Below are positions 17,248-25,454 of a stretch of DNA of 64,000 nucleotides, piece by piece. The DNA is from Muriicola marianensis (GTDB lineage Bacteria; Bacteroidota; Bacteroidia; Flavobacteriales; Flavobacteriaceae). Under the pieces are notes generated by a model. That model was not told the DNA's origin, ran no database searches, and saw only the letters and a program-made list of their open reading frames with translations. How positions within the stretch are numbered: the stretch's first letter is position 1; every line of letters begins with the position of its first letter. Where the stretch lies: positions 1,126,834 through 1,190,833 of the forward strand of contig NZ_BMFH01000001.1 of NCBI RefSeq assembly GCF_014638095.1. Direction: 5' to 3'. The translations under genes and the position numbers were made by a program.

Positions 17248-17688
17248 ATGAAAAAATTGCCGTTTTTACTCATAGTTTTTATGTGTCTCGGATTTGAGAT
17301 GCAAGCCCAGGAATTTCGGGTGATCACCAGTGTTGAATCCATAGTCCCAAACGGTTTGGGAAGATCCAGGATTATCAATGCCCTGGAAGAGAAGGATTAC
17401 AAGGAATTTACCAGTGTGCAGACCGAAGATGACAACACCCGGAACAAGGCCGACCGAAGTGAGATCCGGGTGAAGAATTTCGAGGAGACTAAACTCCTGA
17501 ACTTCTTTAACCTGGGCGGGATCCGCTTCCAGAACATCGCCGCCAACGACGCCGTGATCACTTCAATGATCAATACCATGGTCGGCGAAGGATGGGAACT
17601 CGCCTTTGTGACCAGTGCCGTGGAGAGCGACAGTGGGAAGGACGACGGGCAGGGGATCTTTATCACCCGCTATATCTTTAAACGCTGA
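17248..17688 (+). CDS. Secreted hypothetical protein, 146 aa
   Basis: Begins with a clear Sec signal peptide (MKKLPFLLIVFMCLGFEMQAQ, predicted cleavage around residue 21). The mature part of about 125 residues is mixed alpha/beta with no Cys and no motif I recognise. It is probably periplasmic or outer-membrane associated. It stands alone: divergent from rsgA, ended by a bidirectional terminator before the convergent aromatic operon. Confidence 0.8.
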   Translation: MKKLPFLLIVFMCLGFEMQAQEFRVITSVESIVPNGLGRSRIINALEEKDYKEFTSVQTEDDNTRNKADRSEIRVKNFEETKLLNFFNLGGIRFQNIAANDAVITSMINTMVGEGWELAFVTSAVESDSGKDDGQGIFITRYIFKR

Positions 17689-17708
17689 GATCATTTTGAC
17701 AAAATAAG

Positions 17709-17738
17709 AAAACCCTGAGCCGTATGGTTCAGGGTTTT
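17709..17738. terminator. Bidirectional Rho-independent terminator
   Basis: A hairpin with arms AAAACCCTGA (17709-17718) and TCAGGGTTTT (17729-17738), extended inward by GCC/GGT pairs. T-rich tracts follow on both strands. It ends both the secreted-protein gene and the Phe/Tyr operon. Confidence 0.9.
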
Positions 17739-17790
17739 GTTTTTTGAAAAGTCAGCTCAGATCAAAAATCACACTAACAACCGTACAGCC

Positions 17791-18873
17791 CTATGAATTG
17801 ATGATCTTTTCCTGGTGGTTGATGGATTCCTGGTGGATGGCCTTAAACATCTTCAGGACGAATTCCTCGCTCAGCCCCTTGGCTTCTCCTTCAAGGATCA
17901 TCTTACCCAGGATAGCGTTCCATCGGTTGGTCTGTAAAACGGCTACGTTTCGCTGTTTTTTAAGGTGGCCGATCCCGTCTGAGACCTGCATCCTTTTGCC
18001 GAGCAGGTCGATGAGCTGGTTATCCAGGATGTCTATCTGGGCTCTGAGATTGCTGAGGTTGTTCTTGTACTCAGCTTCCTCATCTGTTTCTTTTCTGATC
18101 CTGAGGTCTTCCATGATCTGTATGAGTCGTTTAGGGGTTACTTGCTGCGCAGCATCACTCCAGGCATTATCGGGGTCGCAATGGGTCTCTATCATCAATC
18201 CGTCGAAATTCAGGTCGAGCGCTGTCTGGGACACATCGAAGATCATATCCCTCTTCCCGGTGATATGAGAGGGGTCATTGATCAGGGGCAGATCGGGGAA
18301 ACGAGTCTGCAGTTCAATGGCCAGCTGCCATTCCGGGATGTTGCGGTATTTCGACTTCTCATAGGTGGAGAATCCGCGGTGAATGACGCCCAGTTTTTTG
18401 ATCCCGGCAGAATGCAGCCTTTCCACGGCGCCCAGCCAGAGGGACAGGTCAGGATTTACAGGGTTCTTTACCAAAACCACCCTGTCTGTACCTTCGAGGG
18501 CATCTGCGATCTCCTGAACAATAAAAGGGCTTACTGTAGACCGCGCCCCTATCCATAACAGATCAACGTCGTGCTCCAGGGCGAGATCTACATGGGTCCT
18601 GTTGGCCACTTCGGTTGCCGTTTTGAGTCCGGTTTCCTCCTTCACCCGCTGCAGCCATTTGAGTCCGATCGCCCCAACTCCCTCAAAATTCCCGGGTCGG
18701 GTCCTGGGTTTCCATATTCCGGCACGGTAATAATTTACATCCGTATCCTTGAGATCATGGGCGATCTGCATCACCTGTTTCTCCGTCTCGGCGCTGCAGG
18801 GCCCGGCGATCACCAGGGGGTGTGGCAGTGCCATGTCATCCAACCATTTTCTCAATGTTCTTGAATTTTCCAT
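17791..18873 (-). CDS. Bifunctional DAHP synthase / chorismate mutase
   Basis: A 360 aa fusion. Residues 1-265 are a type I-beta-like DAHP synthase (VIAGPCSAE, YRAGIWKPRTRPGNFEG, VIHRGFS, NDPSH), joining PEP and erythrose-4-phosphate. Residues about 270-360 are an AroQ chorismate mutase helix bundle (LRAQIDILDNQLIDLL, then KRMQVSDGIGHLKK). The fusion couples entry into the shikimate pathway with the branch to prephenate, and the mutase part probably also serves as an allosteric sensor. It is the last gene of the pheA-aminotransferase-tyrA operon, 2 bp after tyrA, so it should respond to the attenuator at 21732-21853. Confidence 0.95.
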   Translation of the reverse strand: MENSRTLRKWLDDMALPHPLVIAGPCSAETEKQVMQIAHDLKDTDVNYYRAGIWKPRTRPGNFEGVGAIGLKWLQRVKEETGLKTATEVANRTHVDLALEHDVDLLWIGARSTVSPFIVQEIADALEGTDRVVLVKNPVNPDLSLWLGAVERLHSAGIKKLGVIHRGFSTYEKSKYRNIPEWQLAIELQTRFPDLPLINDPSHITGKRDMIFDVSQTALDLNFDGLMIETHCDPDNAWSDAAQQVTPKRLIQIMEDLRIRKETDEEAEYKNNLSNLRAQIDILDNQLIDLLGKRMQVSDGIGHLKKQRNVAVLQTNRWNAILGKMILEGEAKGLSEEFVLKMFKAIHQESINHQEKIINS

Positions 18874-18875
18874 AA

Positions 18876-19742
18876 CTATGATTCCTTTTTGTTCAATGGT
18901 ATTCCTTTGAGGATCTCTTTGATCTTGTTCGTATCCTCCATTTCCTTATAAATGCCGGCCATGTCCTCCTCGGCCAGTTTCTTTCTGAATTCCTCCAGGT
19001 TGTGAATATATTCCCGTAGTGTTTCTAAAACATTCTCTTTATTCTGTTCAAAAATAGGTGTCCACATGGCGGGGGAACTCTTCGCCAGCCTGACGGTAGA
19101 TTCAAAACCGCTTCCAGCCATGTCAAAGATATCGCGCTCGTTCTTTTCCTTCTCGATCACCGTTTTCCCCAGCATAAAAGAACTGATATGGGAGAGATGA
19201 GACACATAGGCGATGTGTTTGTCATGAGCCTCAGGATTCATATAGCGGATTCGCATCCCTATCCTCGCGAACAGGTCCAATGCTTTCTCCTGCAATTTAA
19301 AGGCAGTTTTCTCCACTTCGCAGATGATGTTTGTCTTCCCTTCGTACAACCCCTGCATAGCAGCTTTCGGACCGGAGAACTCCGTACCTGCAATGGGATG
19401 GCAAGCCATAAAATTCCTTCTATTTGGATGGTCGGCCACAGCTGCACAGATCTGCTTCTTTGTAGAACCTGCGTCAATGACCAGGGCCTCGTCCCCAATT
19501 TTGTCAAGCAGCACCGGTAATTCCCTGACGGCTGCATCAACCGGAATGCAAAGAAAGATGATATCTGCATCGGCAATTTCGGGATCCCCGCCTTCCGTAT
19601 CAATGATGCCCATGTCAGCAGCCATTTTTAAGTGTTCCGGATTCTTATCCAGTCCGAAAAATTCAGCCCCGGGCAGGACCTTTCTGAGGTCCATGGCAAA
19701 AGACCCCCCAATCAAACCCACACCTATGATTCCAATTTTCAT
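18876..19742 (-). CDS. tyrA: Prephenate dehydrogenase
   Basis: Oxidises prephenate to 4-hydroxyphenylpyruvate, on the way to tyrosine. The 288 aa protein has an N-terminal Rossmann motif, GVGLIG (residues 7-12), the HPIAGTEFSGP motif and the YVSHLSH active-site helix. There is no fused chorismate mutase, which is supplied by the next gene. Its start overlaps the aminotransferase stop by 4 bp. Confidence 0.93.
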   Translation of the reverse strand: MKIGIIGVGLIGGSFAMDLRKVLPGAEFFGLDKNPEHLKMAADMGIIDTEGGDPEIADADIIFLCIPVDAAVRELPVLLDKIGDEALVIDAGSTKKQICAAVADHPNRRNFMACHPIAGTEFSGPKAAMQGLYEGKTNIICEVEKTAFKLQEKALDLFARIGMRIRYMNPEAHDKHIAYVSHLSHISSFMLGKTVIEKEKNERDIFDMAGSGFESTVRLAKSSPAMWTPIFEQNKENVLETLREYIHNLEEFRKKLAEEDMAGIYKEMEDTNKIKEILKGIPLNKKES

Positions 19743-20896
19743 CCCTCTTTCTTAAATCTCTTAATAGCCTCTTCAATCTTTTCCGACTTCACACAAAGAG
19801 AAAATCTGATGTATCCTTCTCCCTGCTTGCCGAAAATGGTGCCAGGGGCCACAAAAATATCCTTCTCGTATAATAGTTTATCGATGAATTCTTCCGATCC
19901 GGGAGCTCCTTCGGGTAACCGTGCCCAGACGAACATGCCAACAGCTTCAGGATCGTAGGTACATCCCAGCAGGCTGGCAAGTCGGAACAAATGCTTCCTT
20001 CTCTCATTGTAAATGCTGTCTAAATGTTCAAACCATGCCTTACCGCTTTTCAAGGCGGCAACGGCACCTTTCTGAATCCCGTAGAACATGCCCGAGTCCA
20101 TATTGCTTTTGACCTTCAGCACCGCCTGGATATGCTCGGCATTGCCCAGGACCATCCCCACTCTCCAGCCTGCCATATTAAAGGTCTTGCTCAGGGAATT
20201 CAGTTCAAGGGCCACTGCCATGGCTCCCTCAGCCTGGAGGATACTCCTGGGATCTGATCCCAGTACAAAACTATAGGGATTATCATTGACCATCAGGATA
20301 CCGTGTTTTTTTCCGAAGTCGACCAGCGACTGCCATTGCTCTTTGGTCGCGGTGGCCCCGGTGGGCATGTGGGGGTAACTCACCCACATGAGCTTCACCT
20401 TACTCAGGTCTTCTTTCGAAAGTTGATCCAGGTCCGGAAACCAGCCTTTTTCTTCACTGAGTTCATATGGCCTTGGTTCTGCCCCTACCAGTCGGGTAAC
20501 GGCCTGGTATGTAGGATATCCAGGATCCGGGATCAGCACCTCATCTCCTGGATTGAGAAATGCCATGCTGATATGCATTATACCTTCTTTGGAGCCCATC
20601 AAAGGAAGAATCTCCGATTCGGGATCTTTGGAAACACCGAATTTGTCCAGATAGAAATCGGCTATGGCCTGCCTTAATTCCGGCAATCCCTGGTAACTCT
20701 GGTACTGGTGGGCGCCGTTGTCTGAAATAGCATCCCTGAGCGTGAGAAGTACATCTTCTGAAGGTGCCAGGTCCGGGCTGCCGATCCCCATATTGATGAT
20801 GGGTCGTCCTGCTGCCGCCAAACTCCTGACCTCCTTCAGCTTGCGCGAAAAGTAGTATTCCTCTACTGTTTTAAGCCTGTCTGCGGTGCTTATCAT
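19739..20896 (-). CDS. Class I/II PLP-dependent aminotransferase of the Phe/Tyr operon
   Basis: Fold-type I aminotransferase of 385 aa with the PLP-lysine motif SLSKTF (Lys237) and the substrate-carboxylate Arg in GWRVG. The usual NPTG motif reads MPTG (YPHMPTGA). Its place between pheA and tyrA, with 4-bp overlaps on both sides, argues for transamination of phenylpyruvate and 4-hydroxyphenylpyruvate, or prephenate. Sequence alone would only say aspartate/aromatic or LL-DAP aminotransferase-like. Confidence 0.9.
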   Translation of the reverse strand: MISTADRLKTVEEYYFSRKLKEVRSLAAAGRPIINMGIGSPDLAPSEDVLLTLRDAISDNGAHQYQSYQGLPELRQAIADFYLDKFGVSKDPESEILPLMGSKEGIMHISMAFLNPGDEVLIPDPGYPTYQAVTRLVGAEPRPYELSEEKGWFPDLDQLSKEDLSKVKLMWVSYPHMPTGATATKEQWQSLVDFGKKHGILMVNDNPYSFVLGSDPRSILQAEGAMAVALELNSLSKTFNMAGWRVGMVLGNAEHIQAVLKVKSNMDSGMFYGIQKGAVAALKSGKAWFEHLDSIYNERRKHLFRLASLLGCTYDPEAVGMFVWARLPEGAPGSEEFIDKLLYEKDIFVAPGTIFGKQGEGYIRFSLCVKSEKIEEAIKRFKKEG

Positions 20897-21720
20897 ATCC
20901 TCACATTTTTGTATTCCCCCAACACCCTGAAATCCTCAGACATTATCATCAAAAGGGATTTTGCCTTTTCGAAATGTTCGTATTCCTCAAATGTCACATC
21001 CACAAAAAAAGCATACTTCCACGGAGTTTCAATGATAGGAAGACTCTGGATCTTGGTGAGGTTCAGGTTGCAGTCGCTCATCACATTTAGTACGGTAGCA
21101 AGGCTGCCTCTTTTGTGGTCCGTCAGAAATCTAAGGGAAGCCTTGTTGATAGTCTCCCTGGGTAATTCCTTGTTTGTGGTTTTCACGATGATAAATCGCG
21201 TGGCGTTGTTTTTGATGGTCTGAATCTCCGGAGCGATGATCTCTAAGTCGTACAATTCAGCAGCCACCCCGGGAGCTATGGCGGCGATCCCGGTTAACTG
21301 ACCTTCCTGTATGCGCTTTGCGGTCTCAGCCGTATCCACGTCCTCTACCATTTTGATGTGTGGCTGGGTCTTGAGATATTCCCGGCACTGCAGCAAAGCC
21401 ATGGGATGCGAACGCACCTCCCGCAGATCGGAGAGGGTTTGGCCTTTTAGCCCCATGAGGTTATGGTGGATGTTGAGATAGTGCTCCCCGATTATATGGA
21501 GCCCGTTCTCATAGACCAGGGCGTAATTGGGAATAATGGATCCTGCGATGGAATTTTCAATGGCCATCACCCCCTTGTCGGCATTGCCGGCCAAAAGTTC
21601 ATCTACCAGGCCGTGGAAGGAAAGGCATTCCACAAGGTCAATATCCTCCCCAAAGTATTCCCTTGCCACCTGATGGTGGTTAGATCCCTTAATTCCCTGA
21701 ATGGCGATTCGTTTCTTCAC
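20893..21720 (-). CDS. pheA: Prephenate dehydratase with ACT domain
   Basis: Converts prephenate to phenylpyruvate. The catalytic domain (about 1-185) has the NNATRFIIV signature (Thr-Arg-Phe). The ACT domain (about 190-275) has GSLATVL in place of GALxxxL and lacks the ESRP Phe-binding motif (KIQSLPI instead), so classical Phe inhibition may be weak. It is the first gene of a four-gene operon. The start is GTG at 21718-21720, only 11 nt after the T run of the attenuator. I see no Shine-Dalgarno sequence. Confidence 0.94.
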   Translation of the reverse strand: MKKRIAIQGIKGSNHHQVAREYFGEDIDLVECLSFHGLVDELLAGNADKGVMAIENSIAGSIIPNYALVYENGLHIIGEHYLNIHHNLMGLKGQTLSDLREVRSHPMALLQCREYLKTQPHIKMVEDVDTAETAKRIQEGQLTGIAAIAPGVAAELYDLEIIAPEIQTIKNNATRFIIVKTTNKELPRETINKASLRFLTDHKRGSLATVLNVMSDCNLNLTKIQSLPIIETPWKYAFFVDVTFEEYEHFEKAKSLLMIMSEDFRVLGEYKNVRI

Positions 21721-21731
21721 GACTGAGATTC

Positions 21732-21761
21732 AAAAAAAAAGTCCCGATTTCAACGGGACTT
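21732..21761 (-). terminator. Attenuator terminator in the pheA leader
   Basis: On the minus strand AAGTCCCG pairs with CGGGACTT (21754-21761 and 21739-21746; 8 bp, 7-nt loop) and runs into nine T (21732-21740) just before the pheA start. An intrinsic terminator in a leader, upstream of its own operon, implies conditional read-through. Its 5' arm AGTCCC (21755-21760) can pair instead with GGGACT (21792-21797) inside the leader ORF, forming an antiterminator. Confidence 0.88.
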
Positions 21762-21784
21762 GATATATACGGTATTACACCTGG

Positions 21785-21853
21785 CTACAACAGTCCCTTG
21801 CCCCTTTCAAAAAAGAAGTAAAAATAGAAGCTGTTCCAGGTATTTAATTTCAT
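21785..21853 (-). CDS. Phe/Tyr-rich leader peptide of the aromatic operon
   Basis: A 22-codon ORF (ATG 21851-21853, TAG 21785-21787) encodes MKLNTWNSFYFYFFFERGK followed by GLL. Seven consecutive codons, FYFYFFF, are the products of the operon: five Phe and two Tyr. The antiterminator strand GGGACT lies 4-9 nt before the stop codon. A ribosome that finishes the peptide would cover it and let the terminator form. A ribosome stalled on uncharged tRNA-Phe or tRNA-Tyr would leave it free. A weak -7-like TACCTTAG is at 21875-21882. The rest of the gap up to gldA (21890-22107) is AT-rich with no further feature I can support. Confidence 0.85.
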   Translation of the reverse strand: MKLNTWNSFYFYFFFERGKGLL

Positions 21854-22107
21854 TGCGTTCGTTTAAAACTCCTGCTAAGGTAATTATTAAATCGAGAATC
21901 CGACATTTTGTCCTTCTTTTTTTTCATTGTCCCTTTTTTAGGGCTAAAAACTGTAAAAAATGTCTCAAAGTGATGAATTTGCTGAATATTCTTCAATCCT
22001 TAATCTTCCTGTTCCTCATCTTATCCCGGGAGACAACCTCTAAAACACAGGGATAAATCCTGAGAATTCTGTGCACTTTCTTTAATTTTAGGGCGAAAAT
22101 CAAACGC

Positions 22108-23004
22108 ATGTCGATCGTAGTCGAAAACCTCAGCAAAGCCTACAAAGGACAACCTGCCCTTAAAAATGTCTCCTTCAAGGTTGACAAGGGTGAAGTAGTG
22201 GGTTTCCTCGGGCCCAATGGCGCAGGGAAATCAACCCTGATGAAGATCCTTACCACCTACCTCAGCGCCGATGAAGGCAAGGCCTGGGTGAACGGCTATG
22301 ATGTAACTACAGAAGCGAGCCAGGTACAGAGGAGTATAGGTTATCTCCCTGAGCACAACCCCCTTTACCTCGAGATGTATGTGAAGGAATACCTGACGTT
22401 CATCGCGGAGCTGTACGGCGTATCAAAAAGTGTTGTTTCTGAGAGTATTCAGCAGGTCGGACTTGAAAAGGAAGCTGCTAAGAAGATCGGGCAGCTTTCC
22501 AAGGGATATCGCCAAAGGGTGGGCCTGGCCGCTGCACTCTTGCATCATCCCGAAGTCCTCATCCTGGATGAGCCTACCACGGGGCTGGATCCGAATCAGT
22601 TACTCGAGATCAGGAAATTAATCCGGGAAATAGGTAAGGACAGGACTATCCTGCTATCGACCCATATCATGAAGGAAGTGGAGTCAGTCTGTGACAGGGT
22701 GCTGATCATCAATAAAGGTGTTTTGGTTGCCGACAAAAAGCTGAAAGAACTCCGGGAAGGTACCGAACAAATCATTGAGGTAGAGTTCGATTACCGGGTG
22801 GAAGAGGCCTTCCTTTTAAAGATTCCACATGTGACCCATGTAAAGAATCTGGCGGGCTTTGTCTATGAGATCACCTTCAGCCATACGGAGGACATGAGGC
22901 CGGCTGTATTCGACTTCGCCCATGACAACAAATTGAAGACCCTCCAACTCAGCCGGAAGAACAAGAACCTGGAAAGCCTGTTCACCGAACTTACAGGACC
23001 CTGA
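22108..23004 (+). CDS. gldA: GldA, ATP-binding subunit of the gliding-associated ABC transporter
   Basis: A 298 aa ABC ATPase. Walker A is GPNGAGKST (35-43), the signature is LSKGYRQRVGLA, Walker B is VLILDEPTTGLDP and the H-loop is LSTHIMKEV. Length and the C-terminal extension with NLESLFTELT match GldA, which works with GldF and GldG, not present here. Some gliding flavobacteria lack these ABC genes, so GldA is accessory to motility. It is divergent from the pheA leader and convergent with the acylase gene (8-bp gap). Confidence 0.85.
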   Translation: MSIVVENLSKAYKGQPALKNVSFKVDKGEVVGFLGPNGAGKSTLMKILTTYLSADEGKAWVNGYDVTTEASQVQRSIGYLPEHNPLYLEMYVKEYLTFIAELYGVSKSVVSESIQQVGLEKEAAKKIGQLSKGYRQRVGLAAALLHHPEVLILDEPTTGLDPNQLLEIRKLIREIGKDRTILLSTHIMKEVESVCDRVLIINKGVLVADKKLKELREGTEQIIEVEFDYRVEEAFLLKIPHVTHVKNLAGFVYEITFSHTEDMRPAVFDFAHDNKLKTLQLSRKNKNLESLFTELTGP

Positions 23005-23012
23005 ATTTTCAA

Positions 23013-25454
23013 TTAATCCGGCAGATACCTCACCCTTTTCACCGCCACGGAATCTATTTTACCCCTGGAAAAGTATACCGGAAAATACTTGTCTTCTGCC
23101 CAGGGCCTGAATAGGTTGTCGTAAAAGGGACTGGCCGGGTCGCCGGACTGGCCGGGTCCGTTTGTCCCCACCGCCTTATCCCAATCGCCCGTGCTCACGA
23201 TCATCCTGAAGGAGGCCCCACTGCTCTGCCGGTTGTTATTTCCTGTCGATCCCGGTGTATAGCCATTCCCTCCCCTGGGCATAGGCCCCAGGTTGAGGGA
23301 GTCTGACCATTGTTTGTTCACGGCCCTCCCCAAAGGATGCACGATATAGGTATGCTTGTATTTTTCCTGCCCGTAATGCCATGAATTCATATCATCTCCC
23401 AGCGTCTGACGCAAGCTTTCAACGGCTGCGGTGAGCGCCCCGATTAGAAATTCGTCCCTCTTTTCACCTGCTGGTGCCGTAAAACGGGTTTCGGGGTACA
23501 CCATCCAGTCGATCACTTTTTTTAACTGGATTCCCCCTACAATCTCTTTGGCTTTAACAGGGATGAATTCTTCATCTGCTTTTTTCCGCAATTCTTTCTC
23601 GAAAGCTACGTAGATCCCGGCCTCCACGCTTTCGGGAAGCAGTCTGAAATCCCATGAAAGCAATCGATCCCGGGCCTTTGCTGCCATCCCTTTCAGTCGG
23701 AGTCCCGAAAGTATAGGTACCAGTGTACTAGCCGGGAGGGATAGATAATCTACCTGCAGGGCCTTCATTTCTTCCATGGAAAATTTCCTGTCGGAATCCA
23801 ATACCTCCCCGATCCGGTCACCCCTGTAAGGATCAGACCACTCATAGCCGATGGCGTCCCAGTGTTCATAGGTATCCGGAGTCACATTCTGGTTGGCCGT
23901 GGCGATATAGCCCCTTTCAGGGTCTGCTTCATGGGGTTTCTCCCTGATCGGAAGATATCCATCCCATTCGTATCTACCGTCCCCGGGTACCGGAACCAGT
24001 CCGCTGAAATTCCTGCGTATTGGTGCAATCCCTACGGCCTGCCACCCTATATGGCCTTCCTTATCTGCCCAGATCATATTCTCCCCGGGGATATGGCTAT
24101 ACTCGCAGGCCTCCCTGAATTCTTCCCAGGTGCGGGCCTGATCCATCCTGAGGGATGCTAGGTAAGGTGAGCCTCCCGGTTCGAGCCAGGCACTTCGCAC
24201 AGCATAGGCTTTCAAATTCAGACTGTCTACAAAAGTGACCGGTCCGTGGCGGGTGTATTTCAGGTCGACCTCCTCTGACGCCCTCCCCTTTACCGGGATG
24301 CTCTCCCGAATGGTTTCCATGGTTTCCCACCCGTCTTTGTATTTGTATTCATTTAAATTATCAGGATTCAGGTCGTATACGTACAGGTCTTCCCCATCCG
24401 TACTGAAAACGGTAAGACCCCATGCTCCGTATTCATTGTGCCCAATCGAAATCCCCGGAATCTCGGGTTCACCCCCGCCGATCACGTTCCAGCCCGGAGC
24501 TACCAGGTGTGCCATGTAACGGAGGGAGGGTACTGCAATGGTGCGATGCGGGTCGTTCGCCATCAGGGTATGACCGTCCTGGGTTTTGTCACCGCTCAAC
24601 ACCCAGTTATTGCTGCCAATGGAGAGTGAATCTACAGGTGAGGTTTCCAATTCTGACCGAAATACGGTTTCATTTTTCCTGTATTCCGGCTTCAGGTCCT
24701 GAGGAAGAAACCTGACCGGTTTCCTGTAGGCAAAATACAGGTCCAGGATATGGTCTCCCAATAGAGAAGCATCTACGGCCGGGTCTATTTCCAGAACAGG
24801 AGTTTTGGGATGAAACCAGTACAGGTCCCTTGCGGCTTCCTCCCCCAGGAGGTGAACGGCCATGCCGATCTCGAGCTCGGCTCCAATATTGCCCAGCAAG
24901 CCCTGGTGGCGGGAAATGACTATATCCGGCGTCCATTTTTGCGGAAGGATGTTCAGCATTTTGAATTCGACGGGAAGAAGGGAAGTATCCCTGAGCATCT
25001 CATCTATGTAAGCATTGACCCCATCGGTATACGCCGTTATGATCTCGGAGCCCCGGTCGTGGTAATAGTTCATTTCTTCTTCCAGATCACCCCTGAATTT
25101 GAAGAGCCTTGTACCTATGTCCCTTTTCAGCTCTCTTTCCCCCAGGATCTCCGCCACGGTTCCTGTGGCCTGCCTTCTCCACACCTCGAACTGGAAGAGC
25201 CTGTCACGGGCGGCTGCATACCCCTGTGCAAAGAAAAGGTCGTGTTCGTTCTCGGCATAGATGTGGTTGATCCCCCAAGGGTCTCTGATTACCTCCACAG
25301 GTTCCTGCAATCCGGTAAGGGTCTTTTTCTCTGAAGGATCCGATCTACAGGAAAAGAGAACGGCGGCAGAAAAAATGGCCAAAACGACGGTGATCCGCCA
25401 AGGAATTCCGAGATGATGGAATCTTTTTCGCTTTTCAATTTCAATACTTGCCAT
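23013..25454 (-). CDS. Penicillin acylase family lipoprotein (Ntn hydrolase)
   Basis: An 813 aa precursor with a membrane-spanning signal and lipobox LFSC (Cys36). The Ntn-hydrolase layout is clear. The alpha chain contains DPWGINHIYAENEHDLFFAQGYAAARDRLFQ. The predicted autoprocessing site is Gly280-Ser281 in IGSNNWVLSG, where Ser281 becomes the nucleophile of the beta chain. Relatives cleave penicillins, acyl-homoserine lactones or other N-acyl amides, so quorum quenching or peptide/amide scavenging is possible and the substrate is open. It overlaps the upstream esterase-like gene by 14 bp. Confidence 0.92.
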   Translation of the reverse strand: MASIEIEKRKRFHHLGIPWRITVVLAIFSAAVLFSCRSDPSEKKTLTGLQEPVEVIRDPWGINHIYAENEHDLFFAQGYAAARDRLFQFEVWRRQATGTVAEILGERELKRDIGTRLFKFRGDLEEEMNYYHDRGSEIITAYTDGVNAYIDEMLRDTSLLPVEFKMLNILPQKWTPDIVISRHQGLLGNIGAELEIGMAVHLLGEEAARDLYWFHPKTPVLEIDPAVDASLLGDHILDLYFAYRKPVRFLPQDLKPEYRKNETVFRSELETSPVDSLSIGSNNWVLSGDKTQDGHTLMANDPHRTIAVPSLRYMAHLVAPGWNVIGGGEPEIPGISIGHNEYGAWGLTVFSTDGEDLYVYDLNPDNLNEYKYKDGWETMETIRESIPVKGRASEEVDLKYTRHGPVTFVDSLNLKAYAVRSAWLEPGGSPYLASLRMDQARTWEEFREACEYSHIPGENMIWADKEGHIGWQAVGIAPIRRNFSGLVPVPGDGRYEWDGYLPIREKPHEADPERGYIATANQNVTPDTYEHWDAIGYEWSDPYRGDRIGEVLDSDRKFSMEEMKALQVDYLSLPASTLVPILSGLRLKGMAAKARDRLLSWDFRLLPESVEAGIYVAFEKELRKKADEEFIPVKAKEIVGGIQLKKVIDWMVYPETRFTAPAGEKRDEFLIGALTAAVESLRQTLGDDMNSWHYGQEKYKHTYIVHPLGRAVNKQWSDSLNLGPMPRGGNGYTPGSTGNNNRQSSGASFRMIVSTGDWDKAVGTNGPGQSGDPASPFYDNLFRPWAEDKYFPVYFSRGKIDSVAVKRVRYLPD

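Noticed and set aside
23013-25454. Penicillin acylase-like gene as an antibiotic-resistance gene
   Set aside because: The fold includes many N-acyl amide hydrolases, and nothing in the context points to beta-lactams.
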